Assembly: GCA_026545765.1 (NCBI GenBank)
Contig: CM048839.1
Coordinates: forward strand, 65,707,187 to 65,771,186
Length of the DNA stretch: 64,000 nt
Origin: Plantago major
Lineage: Eukaryota; Streptophyta; Magnoliopsida; Lamiales; Plantaginaceae
Reading direction: 5' to 3'
Shown here: positions 62,301 through 64,000 of the stretch, one piece after another
Numbering within the stretch: the first letter of the stretch is position 1
Layout of the letters: the number at the start of each line of letters is the position of its first letter
The notes under the pieces: generated by a model
Database searches by the model: none
Told to the model about the DNA's origin: nothing
Seen by the model: the letters and a program-made list of their open reading frames with translations, nothing else
Made by a program: the position numbers and the translations under genes

Positions 62301-64000
62301 TCTCCGTTTGTAATTATCACACTTCTTTATTGTTTTAGTTAACTCTAGACTAGAATTTTACATTTGTTGTTTACCCACTCATTATGTGTGTGGTTTAACA
62401 CTCAAGTAGAGTTCTTCATTTGTTATACTCTTACTCCTTCTGTACATTGTTTAAATCTCGAGTAGACTTCTTCGTTTGACATTATTCCACTCCTTTAGTG
62501 TGTTGTTTAACTCTCAAGTAGAGTTATTCGTTTGTTGTTCATCCCTCTCCAAAGTGTCTTGTTTTTATCTCTCAAGTATAGTTTTTGGTTTGTTGTTTAT
62601 TCAACTCCTTTTGTGTTTTGTTTAACTCTCAAGTAGAGTTCTTCGTTCATTATTTTATTACTCCTCTTGTGTGTTGTTTAAATCTCAAAATTGACTTCTC
62701 CGTTTGTAATTATCACACTTCTTTATTGTTTTGTTTAACTCTAGACTAGAATTTTACATTTCTTGTTTACCCACTCATTATGTGTGTGGTTTAACACTCA
62801 AGTAGAGTTCTTCGTTTGTTATACTCTTACTTCTTCTGTGCATTGTTTAAATCTCGAATAGACTTCTTCGTTTGACATTATCCCACTCTTTTAGTGTGTT
62901 GTTTAACTCTCAAGTAGAGTTATTCGTTTGTTGTTCATCCATCTCCAATGTGTCGTGTTTATATCGTTCAAATAGAGTTGTTCGTTTGTTGTTTATTCAA
63001 TTCCTTTTGTGTTTTATTTAACTCTCAAGTAGAGTTTTTCGTTCGTTATTTTATCACCCCTCAGGTGCGTTGTTTAAATCTCAGATTGTGTTCTCCGTTT
63101 GTAATTATCCCACTCCTTTATTGTGTTGTTTAACTCTCGAGTAGAATTTTACATTTGTTGTTTATCCCACTCCTTATGTGTGTGGTTTAACACACAAGTA
63201 GAGTTCTTCGTTTGTTATACTCTTACTCTTCTATGCAGTATTTAAATCTCGAATAGACTTCTTCGTTTGACATTATCCCACTCCTTTAGTGTGTTGTTTA
63301 ACTCTCAAGTAGAGTTATTCGTTTGTTGTTCATCCCTCTCCAAAGTGTGTTGTTTATATCGCTTAAATAGAGTTGTTCCTTTTGTTGTTTATTCAATTCC
63401 TTTTGTATTTTGTTTAACCCTAAAAGAGAATTTTTCGTTCGTTATTATATCACCCCTCTGGTGTGTTGTTTAAATCTCAGATTGACTTCCCCGTTTGTAA
63501 TTATCCCACTCCTTTATTGTGTTGTTTAACTGTCGAGTAGAATTTTACATTTCTTGTTTAACCCACTCATTATGTGTGTGGTTTAACACTCATGTAGAGT
63601 TCTTCGTTTGTTATACTCTTACTCCTTCTGTGCATTGTTTAAATCTCGAATAGACTTCTTCGTTTGACATTATTCCACTCCTTTAGTGTGTTGTTTAACT
63701 CTCAAGTAGAGTTATTCGTTTGTTGTTCATCCCTCTCCAAAGTGTCTTGTTTTTATCTCTCAAGTATAGTTTTTGGTTTGCTGTTTATTCAACTCCTTTT
63801 GTGTTTTGTTTAACTCTCATGTAGAGTTCTTCGTTCATTATTTTATTACTCCTCTTGTGTGTTGTTTAAATCTCAAAATTGACTTCTCCGTTTGTAATTA
63901 TCACACTTCTTTATTGTTTTAGTTAACTCTAGACTAGAATTTTACATTTGTTGTTTACCCACTCATTATGTGTGTGGTTTAACACTCAAGTAGAGTTCTT
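44301..64000 (+). repeat. Satellite block with 9-, 10- and 20-monomer spacings
   Basis: A characteristic two-monomer cassette begins at 49817, 53380, 57333 and 58914. Its spacings of 3563, 3953 and 1581 bp are 9, 10 and 4 monomers. The C-like plus A pair at 55038-55563 recurs at 62948-63473, 7910 bp or 20 monomers away. A private variant (CTCCTCCTGTGTG) at 56731 recurs at 60681, one 10-monomer step away. Confidence 0.8.

Larger units (their letters stand above)
19176..64000 (+). repeat. Satellite DNA array, about 395-bp monomer, about 113 copies
   Basis: One uninterrupted head-to-tail array of 44.8 kb running off the right edge. Successive occurrences of the phase marker TTCGTTTGACATTATCCCAC are about 395 bp apart throughout (for example 21435, 21830, 22226, 22621). 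All copies have the same orientation. The plus strand is T-rich and purine-poor. Each monomer consists of seven related subunits of 56-58 bp sharing the pattern TTCGTTTG...ACTCC...GTGTTGTTTAA...CTC...GTAGA. No transposon or unrelated sequence interrupts it. I do not recognise the family by name. A heterochromatic location (centromere, pericentromere or other block) is inference. Confidence 0.97.

Noticed and set aside
19470-63473. Dozens of plus-strand open frames of 60-89 codons, Cys/Phe/Val-rich, recurring every few hundred bases
   Set aside because: They are the satellite monomer read in its frames without stops. Most begin at TTG or GTG and not ATG, they follow repeat periodicity, and their sequence changes with DNA drift rather than with codon constraint.
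19176-64000. CENP-B box in the satellite, suggested by the TTCGTTTG word
   Set aside because: The second half of the box (ANNCGGG) is missing in every subunit I looked at.
19176-64000. Telomere-type repeats (TTTAGGG)
   Set aside because: TTTAGTGTG occurs once per monomer, but no tandem TTTAGGG run is present.
19176-64000. CRISPR-like array
   Set aside because: The units are contiguous, with no constant-repeat and unique-spacer alternation, and the context is plant DNA.

Overview
The window is eukaryotic repeat DNA, almost certainly from a flowering plant and probably a dicot. The evidence is a plant-type Ty1-copia Sirevirus, a Ty3-gypsy element of the Tat/Athila kind, a Mutator-like DNA transposon and a long AT-rich satellite. 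I found no host protein gene, rRNA, tRNA gene or CRISPR array.

Layout. Positions 1-1739 hold the truncated remains of an older transposon-type coding region with a TATA-bearing leader. Positions 1740 to at least 19075 are one nested stack. The host of the stack is a minus-strand Tat/Athila-like LTR element. Its left LTR is 1740-5530, its right LTR is 17632 to beyond 19075, and its tRNA-primer site is at 17609-17626. Three younger elements sit inside it: a Mutator-like element (1887-3176), a solo copia LTR (3563-4465) and a full-length Sirevirus-like copia element (6009-15820). The copia element has two LTRs, an exact 5-bp target duplication (CATTT), a Met-tRNA primer site, gag, zinc knuckle, integrase, reverse transcriptase and RNase H regions, an extra 3' coding region and repeated polypurine tracts. 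All LTR elements here are broken fossils. With its inserts removed, the gypsy host has only about 2.3 kb of internal DNA and no recognisable pol, so it looks like a non-autonomous (LARD-like) element.

A run of exactly 100 N (19076-19175) separates the stack from the satellite. From 19176 to the window end (44.8 kb, about 113 copies) everything is one head-to-tail satellite. Its basic monomer is about 395 bp, and each monomer is built from seven diverged subunits of about 56 bp. Monomers fall into classes that form higher-order units: a clear 1186-bp trimer near 20-24 kb, a 2376-bp hexamer near 37.6-44.3 kb, and larger blocks spaced by 9, 10 and 20 monomers further right. No transposon interrupts the array. 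It may be centromeric, pericentromeric or another heterochromatic block; the sequence alone does not decide which.

The most notable points are the three-level satellite, a recurring 17-bp dyad in its subunits, a 26-29 kb stretch that looks like an eroded or mis-called copy of 30-33 kb, and the insertion history, which can be read because the two gypsy LTRs act as filled and empty sites.
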